Of a stretch of 53,188 nt of DNA, positions 1-8,426 are shown one piece after another. Under the pieces are notes generated by a model that saw nothing but the letters and a program-made list of their open reading frames with translations, did no database searches and was not told the origin of the DNA. The stretch's first letter is position 1. Each line of letters opens with the position of its first letter. The position numbers and the translations under genes are program-made. Location: NCBI GenBank assembly GCA_036260375.1, contig DASZZZ010000011.1:1-53188 (forward strand). The letters are read 5' to 3'. Source of the DNA: DASZZZ01 sp036260375. GTDB taxonomy: Bacteria; Actinomycetota; CADDZG01; WHSQ01.

Positions 1-1216
1 GGCGAAGGCGAACTCGCCGTCGATCGTCTTCATGGACGAGATCGACGCCGTCGGGCGCCACCGCGGCGCCGGTCTCGGCGGCGGCCACGACGAGCGCGAG
101 CAGACGCTCAACCAGCTGCTCGTCGAGATGGACGGCTTCGACGTCAAGAGCGGCGTCATCCTGATCGCGGCCACCAACCGCCCCGACATCCTCGACCCGG
201 CGTTGCTGCGCCCGGGGCGCTTCGACCGCCAGATCGTCGTCGACCGGCCCGATCTCAAGGGTCGCGAGGGCGTCCTCAAGGTGCACACGCGCGGCAAGCC
301 GCTCGCGAACAACGTCGACGTCGAGGTGCTCGCGCGCCGCACGCCGGGCTTCACCGGCGCCGACCTCGCGAACGTCGTCAACGAGGCGGCGTTGCTGGCG
401 GCGCGCTTCTCGAAGTCCGAGATCGGCATGCATGAGCTCGAGGAGGCGATCGACCGCGTGCTCGCCGGCCCCCAGCGCCGCAGCCGCGTCATCTCCGAGA
501 AGGAGAAGCGCGTCATCGCCTACCACGAGGCCGGCCACGCGCTGGTGAGCCACGCGCTCCCCAACGCCGACCCCGTCCACAAGGTGTCGATCGTGTCGCG
601 CGGCCGCGCGCTCGGCTACACGCTCACGCTGCCGACCGAGGACCGCTTCCTCGTGACGCGCTCGGAGCTGATCGACGAGCTCGCGATGCTGCTCGGGGGC
701 CGGGTCGCCGAGGAGGTCGTGTTCAACGAGCCGACCACGGGCGCACAGGACGACATCCAGCGGTGCACCGCGATCGCGAAGCAGATGGTCACGCAGTTCG
801 GCATGTCGGAGCTCGGGCCCCTCGCGCTCGGCCAGAACGACTCGCAGCCGTTCCTCGGGCGCGACTTCGGCCACGTCAAGGACTACTCCGACACCGTCGC
901 CGCCAAGATCGACGACGAGGTCACGCGCCTCGTGGAGGAGGCGCACGAGGAGGCGCGCGAGATCATCACGAAGTACCGCGACAAGCTCGACCTCATGGTC
1001 GACCGGCTCCTGGAGAAGGAGTCGATCGACAAGGAGGAGGTCGCCGAGATCCTCGCCGAGGTCGCCAAGCAGTCGCCCGACGACCCGGTCGAGCGCACCC
1101 GGCGGCGCCGCGCCGCGGCCGCCTCGGGCGACGGCGACGCCGAGGGCCGCGAGACGGCCGAGAAGCGCCCGCGCCTGCCCCGGCCGGCCCCCAAGCCGCG
1201 TCTCGGCGAGGCGTAG
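1..1216 (+). CDS. ftsH: ATP-dependent zinc metalloprotease FtsH (5' part missing)
   Basis: This is the C-terminal 404 residues of the membrane-anchored AAA+ protease FtsH, which degrades misfolded and short-lived membrane and cytosolic proteins. The reading frame is open from base 2, so the membrane segments and Walker A lie outside the window. Visible are Walker B (IVFMDEID, residues 8-15 of the fragment), the second region of homology (ATNRPDILDPALLRPGRFDR), the zinc site HEAGH (residues 175-179) and the third zinc ligand in GAQDD (Asp250). The tail is rich in Arg, Ala and Pro. folE follows after 51 bases, the usual actinobacterial neighbour. Confidence 0.97.
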   Translation, partial: AKANSPSIVFMDEIDAVGRHRGAGLGGGHDEREQTLNQLLVEMDGFDVKSGVILIAATNRPDILDPALLRPGRFDRQIVVDRPDLKGREGVLKVHTRGKPLANNVDVEVLARRTPGFTGADLANVVNEAALLAARFSKSEIGMHELEEAIDRVLAGPQRRSRVISEKEKRVIAYHEAGHALVSHALPNADPVHKVSIVSRGRALGYTLTLPTEDRFLVTRSELIDELAMLLGGRVAEEVVFNEPTTGAQDDIQRCTAIAKQMVTQFGMSELGPLALGQNDSQPFLGRDFGHVKDYSDTVAAKIDDEVTRLVEEAHEEAREIITKYRDKLDLMVDRLLEKESIDKEEVAEILAEVAKQSPDDPVERTRRRRAAAASGDGDAEGRETAEKRPRLPRPAPKPRLGEA

Positions 1217-1255
1217 CGGCGCGCGCCGCAGCGATGGGAGCCCCTCGCGCCGCGC

Positions 1256-1261
1256 TACGGT
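1256..1261 (+). promoter_or_regulatory. -10 hexamer of folE (leaderless geometry)
   Basis: TACGGT ends six bases before the folE GTG at 1268. No Shine-Dalgarno sequence stands in the gap, so transcription would start at or next to the start codon. Confidence 0.55.
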
Positions 1262-1267
1262 AGGGCC

Positions 1268-1897
1268 GTGAACGACGGCCCCGAAGCCATTCGCCACCTG
1301 GGCAAGCGCCCGCAGTTCGACCGCGACGAGATCGAGGACGCGGTCCGCCGCATCCTCGACGCGATCGGCGAGGACGCGGCGCGCGACGGTCTCAAGCGCA
1401 CGCCCGAGCGCGTCGCCCGCATGTTCGAGGAGATCTTCGCCGGCATCGGGCGCGACCCGCTCGACGAGCTCGACGTCGTGTTCGAAGAGGGCCACGACGA
1501 GATGATCATGGTGCGCGACATCCCTTTGTATTCCGTGTGTGAGCACCACATGGTCCCGTTCGTCGGGCGCGCCCACGTCGCGTACATCCCGAACGTCGGC
1601 GGGCAGATCACCGGTCTGTCGAAGATCGCCCGGCTCGTCGACACGCTCGCGCGCCGGCCCCAGGTCCAGGAGCGACTCACGACCCAGATCGCCGACACGC
1701 TCGAGCAGGCGCTCGAGCCGCGCGGCGTGCTCGTCGTCATCGAGGCCGAACACCTGTGCATGAGCATGCGCGGCGTCCGCAAGCCGGGCCATGAGACGGT
1801 GACGTCGGCGGTGCGCGGCGAGTTCCGGACGAACACCGCGACGCGCGCCGAGGCCATGGGCCTCATCGGCGGCGGCTCGCCGCGCCACGGCCGTTAG
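1268..1897 (+). CDS. folE: GTP cyclohydrolase I
   Basis: FolE opens the ring of GTP to give 7,8-dihydroneopterin triphosphate, the first step of tetrahydrofolate synthesis. The 209-residue protein has the family length. The zinc ligands are visible as Cys91 and His94 in VCEHHMVPF and Cys164 in CMSMRG. The GTG start is chosen because a -10 hexamer sits six bases upstream and because the family core begins soon after it. It heads a folate gene run (folE, folP, folB, folK). Confidence 0.97.
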   Translation: MNDGPEAIRHLGKRPQFDRDEIEDAVRRILDAIGEDAARDGLKRTPERVARMFEEIFAGIGRDPLDELDVVFEEGHDEMIMVRDIPLYSVCEHHMVPFVGRAHVAYIPNVGGQITGLSKIARLVDTLARRPQVQERLTTQIADTLEQALEPRGVLVVIEAEHLCMSMRGVRKPGHETVTSAVRGEFRTNTATRAEAMGLIGGGSPRHGR

Positions 1898-1931
1898 CGG
1901 CGGCCGACTGCGTCTCGCCGCCGCCCGCCTC

Positions 1932-1937
1932 TAGACT
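1932..1937 (+). promoter_or_regulatory. -10 hexamer of folP (leaderless geometry)
   Basis: TAGACT ends six bases before the folP ATG at 1944. This suggests that folP-folB-folK has its own leaderless promoter in addition to readthrough from folE. Confidence 0.55.
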
Positions 1938-1943
1938 CCACGC

Positions 1944-2777
1944 ATGAAGCTCGTGTGTCGCGACCGGGTGGTGGCGCTCGACCGCACGGTCGTCATGGGC
2001 GTCCTCAACGTCACGCCCGACTCGTTCTCCGACGGCGGGCTGTGGTTCGACCGCGACGCCGCGATCGCGCACGCGCTCGACATGGCGGCCGCCGGCGCCG
2101 CGATCGTCGACGTCGGCGGCGAGTCGACGCGCCCGGGGGCCGAACCGGTGCCCGAGGACGAGGAGCTGCGGCGCGTCGTGCCGGTGATCGAGGCCGTCGC
2201 GGCGCGCGCCGACGTCGTCGTGTCGGTCGACACGCGCAAGCCGCGCGTCGCCGCGGCCGGGGTCGAGGCCGGCGCGGCACTGGTGAACGACACCGCCGGC
2301 GAGGCCGCCGATCCCGCGATGGACGACGTCGTCGCGCGCACGGGGGTCGCGGTCGCCGTGATGCACTCGCGCGGGACGCCGGGGACGATGCGTGGGCTGA
2401 CGGAGTACGACGACGTCGTCACGCACGTCGCGTCGTTCCTCGCCGCGCGCGCTCGCGCGCTCGAGGAGCGCGGCGTCGCGCGCGATGCGATCGTGCTCGA
2501 CCCCGGGTTCGGCTTCGCGAAGACGCCCGAGCAGAACCTCGTGTTGCTCAACCGTCTCGACGAGATCGTCGCGCTGGGATACCCGGTGCTGTCGGGGACG
2601 TCGCGCAAGTCGTTCATCGGCCGCGTGCTCGACCTCCCCGAGCGCGAGCGCGTCGAGGGGACCGCGGCGACGGTCGCGTGGTCGGTCGCGCAGGGAGCCC
2701 GCATCGTGCGCGTGCACGACGTCGCCGAGATGACGCGCGTGGCGCGCATGACCGAGGCGATCAGGGATGCGCGCTGA
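1944..2777 (+). CDS. folP: Dihydropteroate synthase
   Basis: FolP condenses 6-hydroxymethyl-7,8-dihydropterin diphosphate with p-aminobenzoate to give dihydropteroate; it is the sulfonamide target. The 277-residue TIM-barrel protein shows the pterin-site motifs NVTPDSFSDGG near the N-terminus, DVGGESTRPGA, the Asn-Asp pair in VNDTAG, DPGFGFAKT and SGTSRKSFIG. The ATG is placed by a -10 hexamer six bases upstream. The 3' end overlaps folB by 11 bases. Confidence 0.97.
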   Translation: MKLVCRDRVVALDRTVVMGVLNVTPDSFSDGGLWFDRDAAIAHALDMAAAGAAIVDVGGESTRPGAEPVPEDEELRRVVPVIEAVAARADVVVSVDTRKPRVAAAGVEAGAALVNDTAGEAADPAMDDVVARTGVAVAVMHSRGTPGTMRGLTEYDDVVTHVASFLAARARALEERGVARDAIVLDPGFGFAKTPEQNLVLLNRLDEIVALGYPVLSGTSRKSFIGRVLDLPERERVEGTAATVAWSVAQGARIVRVHDVAEMTRVARMTEAIRDAR

Positions 2778-3132
2778 CGTGGACCGCATCGTCGTGCGCG
2801 ACCTGCGCGTGCCGGCCGTCGTCGGCGTCACGGACGCGGAACGGGAGCGGCCGCAGACCGTCGCCGTGCGCTTCGAGCTCGAGATCGACGCCCGCGCCGC
2901 CGGGTCCAGCGACGAGATGCGGGATACTGTGGACTACGGAAGCGCGGCCGTGCGGGCGGCCGACGCCGTCCGAAGGGGGGAGGCCAAGCTGCTGGAGCAC
3001 CTCGCCGAGCGCATCGCCGGTGAGCTCCTCGGCATGGAGGGCGTCGTCGGCGTCGCGGTCGAGGTAGAAAAGGAGAAGCCGCCGATCCCGGAGGACGTCC
3101 GGGCCGTGGCGGTTCGCATCGAAAGGCGATAG
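2767..3132 (+). CDS. folB: Dihydroneopterin aldolase
   Basis: FolB cleaves 7,8-dihydroneopterin to 6-hydroxymethyl-dihydropterin and glycolaldehyde, feeding folK. The 121-residue length and the conserved segments DRIVVRDLRVPAVVGV at the N-terminus, VDYGSAAVRAAD in the middle and the C-terminal VEVEKEKPPIPEDV fit the family. The start lies inside the 3' end of folP in another frame, and folK follows after two bases, so the three genes are very likely translated from one message. Confidence 0.95.
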   Translation: MRADVDRIVVRDLRVPAVVGVTDAERERPQTVAVRFELEIDARAAGSSDEMRDTVDYGSAAVRAADAVRRGEAKLLEHLAERIAGELLGMEGVVGVAVEVEKEKPPIPEDVRAVAVRIERR

Positions 3133-3134
3133 TC

Positions 3135-3620
3135 GTGGTCGAGGCTTACATCGGCATCGGATCCAACGTCGGGGATCGCGCGGGCTTCTGCCGCCGCGCC
3201 GTGGCCGCGCTCGGGGACGTCGAGGGCATCTCGGTCGACGCGTGCTCGAGCCTGTACGAGACGTCGCCCGTTGGCGGCCCGCCGCAACGCTCGTTCGTCA
3301 ACATGGTCGTTCGCATCCGGACGTCGCTCGACGCGCGCGCCCTTCTCGACGCGTGCAAGGGCATCGAGCGCCGTCTCGGGCGCGAGCCGACGACGATGCG
3401 CTGGGGGCCGCGCGTCATCGACCTCGACGTGCTGACGTACGACGACGAGAAGCTCAGCGAGCCCGACCTCGAGATCCCGCATCCGCGCATGACCGCGCGC
3501 CGCTTCGTCCTCGTGCCGCTGCTGGAGCTCGACCTCGACGTCACCGACCCCTGGGGCGACCGCTACGCCGACGCGCTCGACGAGTCCGAGGGCGACGTCG
3601 CGCTTCTCGAGCCGTTCTAG
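3135..3620 (+). CDS. folK: 2-amino-4-hydroxy-6-hydroxymethyldihydropteridine diphosphokinase
   Basis: FolK transfers pyrophosphate from ATP to the hydroxymethyl-pterin, making the FolP substrate. The 161-residue protein carries the family signature (IGIGSNVGDR at the N-terminus, SPVGGPPQRSFVNMV, and the metal-binding RWGPRVIDLDVLTYDD). The start is GTG, two bases after the folB stop. It closes the folate run; the next genes have lower GC and look inserted. Confidence 0.96.
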   Translation: MVEAYIGIGSNVGDRAGFCRRAVAALGDVEGISVDACSSLYETSPVGGPPQRSFVNMVVRIRTSLDARALLDACKGIERRLGREPTTMRWGPRVIDLDVLTYDDEKLSEPDLEIPHPRMTARRFVLVPLLELDLDVTDPWGDRYADALDESEGDVALLEPF

Positions 3621-3642
3621 GAGCACCATTTCGGGTTCCTGA

Positions 3643-3648
3643 TAGGCT
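3643..3648 (+). promoter_or_regulatory. -10 hexamer before the small acidic ORF
   Basis: TAGGCT ends seven bases before the ATG at 3656; there is no ribosome binding site in the gap. Confidence 0.45.
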
Positions 3649-3655
3649 TGCCGTC

Positions 3656-3862
3656 ATGGACGAGAGAGCACAGGACGAGAGAGCACAGGACGAGCCCATC
3701 GAGCAGGACACTGGTACCGATCGCGAGCTGCCGTCGCCGGATCCGGGCGCTCCTCGCATGGAGCTCGTCGGAGAGTCCGGTGCGAGTTCGGATGCTGATC
3801 CCGGTCCTCCTGAGATGGAGTACTTCGAGAAGCGAGATTCGCGGATTCGCAACGACAATTGA
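3656..3862 (+). CDS. Small acidic, probably disordered protein of unknown function
   Basis: I do not recognise this 68-residue protein. It is rich in Asp, Glu, Pro and Gly, has no membrane segment or cysteine, and starts with the five-residue repeat DERAQ, DERAQ. The base composition is clearly lower in GC than the flanking folate and pantothenate genes. It has its own -10 hexamer and lies nine bases before a small membrane protein, so the two probably form one inserted unit. Coding status rests on context and on the in-frame repeat; there is no family support. Confidence 0.5.
   Translation: MDERAQDERAQDEPIEQDTGTDRELPSPDPGAPRMELVGESGASSDADPGPPEMEYFEKRDSRIRNDN
3659..3688 (+). repeat. Two tandem copies of a 15-bp unit inside the small acidic ORF
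   Basis: The unit GACGAGAGAGCACAG occurs at 3659-3673 and again, without change, at 3674-3688, followed by a partial third copy (GACGAG, 3689-3694). It is a multiple of three, so copy number change would keep the frame. Confidence 0.9.
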
Positions 3863-3871
3863 GTACTCGGG

Positions 3872-4375
3872 ATGGCCACTGACTACGCTGGCTCCGCCTA
3901 CGGCGCGCTGATCGAGGAGCAACTCACCGAAGAGCGCAGCCGGAAACAATCGTTCGAGCAGCGCGGCCTCGCCGTTGTGACCTCTGCCGGAACGCTCGTC
4001 ACGCTACTCTTTGGCTTGGTGGCCGTGCTCACCAAGGTCGAAGGCTTCGTCTTGCCCGACGACGCTCGTCCGTTCCTCCTCGCGACCCTCTTACTGTTCA
4101 CGCTCGCGGGCAGTCTCGGCCTGATAATCAACAAGCCGCAGAAGTACGCGGAGCCGAGCGCGTCGTGGCTGGAGACGCTCACGAGTGAGATCGTGTGGCG
4201 GGCACCAGACTTGCGACTTGCCGAGCGGCGCACGGCGCAAGCACGGGTCAATAGCATCCGGTCGTTTCGCGATCGAAACAAGCGCAAGGGATTCGCCTTG
4301 ACGGCGGCGATCGTGCTTGAGGTCCTCGCGGTCGCGTGTCTTAGCGTGGCCGTCCTGAAGATACTGACGAGCTAG
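3872..4375 (+). CDS. Three-helix membrane protein of unknown function
   Basis: This 167-residue protein has an amphipathic N-terminal helix (around residues 10-28), two membrane segments (about 33-55 and 67-87), a charged stretch of about 55 residues rich in Arg, and a third membrane segment (about 143-165). I recall similar uncharacterised actinobacterial proteins with the same N-terminal pattern (EERxRKxSxExRGLAVxTxxGTLVTLLFGL), but no function. The layout resembles membrane effector modules of nucleotide-signalling defence systems (PycTM, SLATT); that comparison is only inference and no cyclase gene is nearby. Lower GC than its neighbours suggests transfer together with the ORF just upstream. 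Confidence 0.75.
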   Translation: MATDYAGSAYGALIEEQLTEERSRKQSFEQRGLAVVTSAGTLVTLLFGLVAVLTKVEGFVLPDDARPFLLATLLLFTLAGSLGLIINKPQKYAEPSASWLETLTSEIVWRAPDLRLAERRTAQARVNSIRSFRDRNKRKGFALTAAIVLEVLAVACLSVAVLKILTS

Positions 4376-4447
4376 TTCCAAGCGCCGCTGTCGTCGGTAT
4401 GCTGCGGTGACGACCGGTACCCGCGTGGACTGGAGCGCCGACATCCG

Positions 4448-5335
4448 ATGACCGCCAGGCACGGCCCTCCCGAGCCCGCGCGCGTCGCGCTCGTCGGCGC
4501 GGGGAGCGTGGGCACCGCCGCAGCGCTGTTGCTGCGTCGCGCCGGGCACGTCGTCGCCGGGGTCGCGTCCCGCACGCGCGCGACGGCCACGCGCGCGAGC
4601 GCGCTGCTCGAGGTCCCCGTGTTCGACCCTCCCGCGACGCTCGTGCACACCGCCGACGTCGTGCTGCTCGGAGTTCCCGGCGCGGTGCTCACCGAGGTGA
4701 CGAAGGACCTCGCGCCGGCGTTGAGACCGGGCACCGTCGTGGTGCACTTCGCCGGCGCGGTCGGGCTCACGCCGCTGTCGCCGGCGCTCGCGTCCGGCGT
4801 CTCGGGGTGCGCGCTGCATCCCGTCGCCGCGTGTCCCGACGTCGTGTCCGCGCTGCGCCGGCTGCCCGGCTCGGCGTGGGGCGTCACGTGCGCCGACGAC
4901 CTCCGCCCGTGGGCGCACGACTTCGTCCGCGCGGGGCTCGCCGGCGTCCCCGTCGACGTCGCCGAGGAGGACCGTCCCGTATGGCACGCGGCCGCGGTCA
5001 CGACCGCGAACGGCGTCACCGCCCTGGTCGCGGCGGCCGAGGCGATGCTGGACGCGATCGGCGTCGCGGACCCCGCCGCGGTCCTCGGCCCCCTCGCCGC
5101 CGGCGCGGTGGCGAACGCGCGCGAGAGCGGTGCCGGCGCGACGTTGACGGGCCCGGCGGTGCGCGGCGAGACCGAGACGATCGCGCGCCACCTGCGCGCG
5201 CTCGAGGGCATCGACCCCCTGCTCGCGGACGACTACCGCGTCGCGGCGCGCGCGATCGTCACCGGGGCGCGCCGCGCCGGGCGGCTCGACGCCGCCGCGG
5301 AGGACCGGATGAGCGCGGTGCTGGGCACGCGGTGA
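4448..5335 (+). CDS. Rossmann-like and DUF2520 domain protein
   Basis: The 295-residue protein begins with a dinucleotide-binding motif (VALVGAGSVGTAAALLL, residues 13-29) and continues with a 6-phosphogluconate dehydrogenase-like helical domain (DUF2520), including ALHPVAA and a helix around HAAAVTTANGVTALV. The same gene lies directly upstream of panC in mycobacteria (Rv3603c). It overlaps panC by four bases (GTGA). Its fold and place suggest a ketopantoate-reductase-like oxidoreductase in the pantothenate pathway; the substrate is not shown by sequence. Confidence 0.85.
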   Translation: MTARHGPPEPARVALVGAGSVGTAAALLLRRAGHVVAGVASRTRATATRASALLEVPVFDPPATLVHTADVVLLGVPGAVLTEVTKDLAPALRPGTVVVHFAGAVGLTPLSPALASGVSGCALHPVAACPDVVSALRRLPGSAWGVTCADDLRPWAHDFVRAGLAGVPVDVAEEDRPVWHAAAVTTANGVTALVAAAEAMLDAIGVADPAAVLGPLAAGAVANARESGAGATLTGPAVRGETETIARHLRALEGIDPLLADDYRVAARAIVTGARRAGRLDAAAEDRMSAVLGTR

Positions 5336-6168
5336 GGGTCGAACGAACCGTGCGCGCGCTGCGGGCCGCGCTCGCGCCCGAGCGCGATCGGCGCGTCGGC
5401 TTCGTCCCGACCATGGGCGCGCTGCACGAGGGCCATCTGTCGCTGCTGCGCGCTGCGCGCGCCGGCTGCGACACCGTCGTCGCGAGCATCTTCGTCAATC
5501 CGCTCCAGTTCGGGCCGCGCGAGGACTTCGGCGCGTACCCGCGCGCCGAGGAGCGCGACCTCGAGCTCGCGCGCGACGCCGGCGTCGACGTCGTGTTCGC
5601 GCCGTCCACCGACGAGATGTACGCGCCCGATCACTCGACGTCGATCGACGTCGGACCGCTCGCGACCGTGCTCGAGGGCGCGGCGCGACCGGGTCACTTC
5701 GCCGGCGTCTGCACGGTCGTCGCCAAGCTCCTCAACGTGGTCGCGCCCGGCGTCGCGTACTTCGGCCAGAAGGACGCACAGCAGGTCGCCGTGATCCGCC
5801 GCATGGCGCGCGACCTGTCGTTCCCGGTCGAGATCGCGGTGTGTCCGACGGTGCGCGACGAGCGCGGGCTCGCGCTCAGCAGTCGCAACCGCTACCTGAG
5901 CGACGACGAGAGGGCGATGGCCGCGGCGCTGTACCGCTGTCTGCGCGCGGGGGCGGCGTCGATCGAGGGAGGCGGGGGCCCGGCGGACGCCGAGCGCGCG
6001 ATGGAGCGGTCGCTCGCCGACGCGCCCGGCGTCGTCGCCGAGTACGCGCGCGCCGTCGACCCCGAGACGTTCGAGGAGCCGGGGGCGGGGCGTCCCGTCC
6101 TGCTGGCGGTCGCGGCGCGCGTGGGCCCGGCGCGGCTGATCGACAACCTGCCCGTGAAAGGGAGCTGA
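5332..6168 (+). CDS. panC: Pantoate--beta-alanine ligase (pantothenate synthetase)
   Basis: PanC joins pantoate and beta-alanine with ATP hydrolysis to AMP, giving pantothenate. The 278-residue protein shows PTMGALHEGHLSLL with the nucleotide-binding HxGH pattern, IFVNPLQFGP, FGQKDAQQ and LSSRNRYL, all in the expected order. The GTG start overlaps the stop of the upstream gene (GTGA), and its own TGA overlaps the coaX ATG. The panD gene that commonly sits between panC and coaX in mycobacteria is absent here. Confidence 0.95.
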   Translation: MRVERTVRALRAALAPERDRRVGFVPTMGALHEGHLSLLRAARAGCDTVVASIFVNPLQFGPREDFGAYPRAEERDLELARDAGVDVVFAPSTDEMYAPDHSTSIDVGPLATVLEGAARPGHFAGVCTVVAKLLNVVAPGVAYFGQKDAQQVAVIRRMARDLSFPVEIAVCPTVRDERGLALSSRNRYLSDDERAMAAALYRCLRAGAASIEGGGGPADAERAMERSLADAPGVVAEYARAVDPETFEEPGAGRPVLLAVAARVGPARLIDNLPVKGS

Positions 6169-6947
6169 TGCTGCTCGCCGTCGACGTCGGCAATTCCCAG
6201 ACGCATCTCGGCGTGTTCGACCGCGACCGGCTCGAGCACGAGTGGCGCATGTCGACCGAGCCGGCGCGCACCGCCGACGAGCTCGCGCTGTTGTTCGGGG
6301 AGTTCCTGTCGCACGCGGACCTGTCGTTCTCGCGGCAGATCACGGGCGTCGCGATCAGCTCCGTGGTGCCGCGCGCGACGCAGGAGCTGCGCTCCATGAC
6401 GCTGCGCTACTTCGGCTTCCCCGCCGTCGTCGTCGAGCCCGGCACGCGCACCGGGATCGCGGTCGTGATGGACAACCCGCGCGAGGTGGGCGCCGACCGC
6501 ATCACGAACGCCGTCGCCGCGCACGACATGTTCCCCGGCAACGACGTCGTCGTCGTCGACTTCGGCACCGCCATCACCGTCGACGCGGTGTCGGCGCGCG
6601 GCGAGTACCTCGGCGGCGCGATCGCGCCCGGGATCGACACCGCCGCCGGCGCGCTGTTCGAGGCGACCGCGCAGATCCAGCGCGTCGAGCTCGCCGCTCC
6701 GGGGGCCGCGATCGGCAAGAGCACCGTCATGGCGGTGCAGTCGGGCATCATCTACGGCACCGCGGGCCTCGTGGACGGGCTCGTCGAGCGCGTCTCGGCG
6801 GAGCTGGACGGCGACGTCCGCGTCGTCGCGACGGGCGGGTTCGCGCCGGTGATCGTGGCGCACTGCCGCCACGTCGAGCGGGTCGAGCCGATCCTGACGC
6901 TGCTCGGCCTGCGGCTCGTCTTCGACCGCAACTTCGAGGAGGACTGA
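6168..6947 (+). CDS. coaX: Type III pantothenate kinase
   Basis: CoaX phosphorylates pantothenate, the first committed step to coenzyme A; the type III enzyme is insensitive to CoA feedback and needs a monovalent cation. The 259-residue ASKHA-fold protein shows AVDVGNSQTHLG at the N-terminus, PREVGADRITNAVAA, the phosphate-binding DFGTAITVD and GGAIAPGID. It overlaps both panC and lysS by one base in the ATGA/TGATG arrangement, consistent with coupled translation. Confidence 0.96.
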   Translation: MLLAVDVGNSQTHLGVFDRDRLEHEWRMSTEPARTADELALLFGEFLSHADLSFSRQITGVAISSVVPRATQELRSMTLRYFGFPAVVVEPGTRTGIAVVMDNPREVGADRITNAVAAHDMFPGNDVVVVDFGTAITVDAVSARGEYLGGAIAPGIDTAAGALFEATAQIQRVELAAPGAAIGKSTVMAVQSGIIYGTAGLVDGLVERVSAELDGDVRVVATGGFAPVIVAHCRHVERVEPILTLLGLRLVFDRNFEED

Positions 6948-8377
6948 TGACCGGCGACGACGCGCGCTACCCGTACGCGTTCGACCGCGACGCGGTCGCG
7001 GCCGAGCTCGCGGGACGGTGGGCGTCGCTCGAGCCGGGCGCGGAGAGCGGCGTCCGGGCGCGCGTCGCGGGGCGCATCGTCAGCGTGCGGGCGCAGGGCA
7101 AGGCCGCGTTCGCCGATCTCGCCGACGGCAGCGGGCGAATCCAGCTGTTCGCGCAGCAACGAGTCCTCGGCGACGACGGCATGGACGCGTTCGGACGCGT
7201 GCGCGTCGGCGACGTCGTGGGCGCGTCGGGAGAGGTCATCCGCACGCGGCGCGGGGAGCTGTCGGTGCGCGTCGACTCGATCGAGGTCCTCGCGCCGTGC
7301 CGTCGTCCGATGCCGGAGAAGTGGCACGGCGTGACCGACGTCGAGACGCGCTACCGCAAGCGGTATCTCGATCTGCTCGTGAACCCCGACGCGCGCCGCG
7401 CCCTCGAGGCGCGGGCGCGCGCCAACTCCGCCATTCGCTCGTACATGGAGGGCCGCGGCTTCGTCGAGGTCGAGACGCCGTTGCTGCACCCCGTTGCGAG
7501 CGGCGCGGTCGCCCGTCCGTTCGTGACGCACCACAACGCGCTCGACATCGACCTGTACCTGCGGGTCGCGCCCGAGCTCTATCTCAAGCGGCTGCTGATC
7601 GGCAACGTCGAGCGCGTCTACGAGCTCAACCGCAGTTTCCGCAACGAGGGCGTGTCGGCGCGCCACAACCCCGAGTTCACGATGCTCGAGGGCTACGAGG
7701 CGTACGTCGACTACCACCACACGATGGATCTCGTCGAGGGTCTCGTGCGCGCGCTCGCGACCGCGGTGACGGGCTCGCTGCGGTTCGTGTCCGGAGAGCT
7801 CGAGGTAGACCTCGGCCCCCGCTTTCGCCGCATCGACATGTTCGAGGCGATCGCCGAGGCCGGGGGGCCGGACCTGCGCGACGTGTGGGCCGGCGGAGAC
7901 GACGACGCGCTGCGCGACGCGGCGCGCGCCGCGGGCGTCCGCGTCGCGCCGGAGTGGGCGCCCGGCAAGGTGCTGATGGAGGTCTTCGAGGAGATCGCCG
8001 AGCGCGCGCTCGTGCAGCCGACGTTCGTGACCGGCACTCCGCGCGACGTGTCGCCGCTCGCCAAAGACCACCGCGACATCCCGCGCTTCACCGAGCACGC
8101 CGACCTCGTCATCGGCGGGGTCGAGATCGCGCCGATCTACTCCGAGCTGAACGACCCCGTCGAGCAGCGGCGCCGCTTCGAGCAGCAGGCCGCGGCCCGC
8201 GCCGCGGGCGACCACGAGGCGGCGCTGCCGGACGAGGACTTCCTCGAGGCGCTCGCGTACGCGATGCCCCCGGCGGGCGGCTTCGGCGTCGGCGTCGACC
8301 GCATGCTGACGCTGTTGCTCGACGCGCCGTCGATTCGCGAGGTCATCCTGTTCCCGACCCTGCGCCCGGAGTCCTAG
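6947..8377 (+). CDS. lysS: Lysyl-tRNA synthetase, class II
   Basis: LysS charges tRNA-Lys. The 476-residue protein has an N-terminal OB-fold anticodon domain (about residues 40-135) and a class II catalytic core: motif 1 around RANSAIRSYMEGRGFVEVET, motif 2 FRNEGVSARHNPEFTMLEGY, and motif 3 GFGVGVDRMLTLLL near the C-terminus. The usual NxYTELNDP reads APIYSELNDP here. The ATG overlaps the coaX stop. A hairpin terminator begins at the base after its stop codon. Confidence 0.96.
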   Translation: MTGDDARYPYAFDRDAVAAELAGRWASLEPGAESGVRARVAGRIVSVRAQGKAAFADLADGSGRIQLFAQQRVLGDDGMDAFGRVRVGDVVGASGEVIRTRRGELSVRVDSIEVLAPCRRPMPEKWHGVTDVETRYRKRYLDLLVNPDARRALEARARANSAIRSYMEGRGFVEVETPLLHPVASGAVARPFVTHHNALDIDLYLRVAPELYLKRLLIGNVERVYELNRSFRNEGVSARHNPEFTMLEGYEAYVDYHHTMDLVEGLVRALATAVTGSLRFVSGELEVDLGPRFRRIDMFEAIAEAGGPDLRDVWAGGDDDALRDAARAAGVRVAPEWAPGKVLMEVFEEIAERALVQPTFVTGTPRDVSPLAKDHRDIPRFTEHADLVIGGVEIAPIYSELNDPVEQRRRFEQQAAARAAGDHEAALPDEDFLEALAYAMPPAGGFGVGVDRMLTLLLDAPSIREVILFPTLRPES

Positions 8378-8399
8378 CGGCGCGCGACAGAGCGCGCCG
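8378..8399. terminator. Hairpin between the convergent lysS and 8427-9755 genes
   Basis: CGGCGCGC at 8378-8385 pairs with GCGCGCCG at 8392-8399 across a six-base loop. It has no T run on either side, but it starts at the base after the lysS stop and lies 27 bases from the stop of the convergent gene, so it may serve both. Confidence 0.5.
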
Positions 8400-8426
8400 G
8401 CGCGGGACGCGTGGCGGCGCCGCGCC

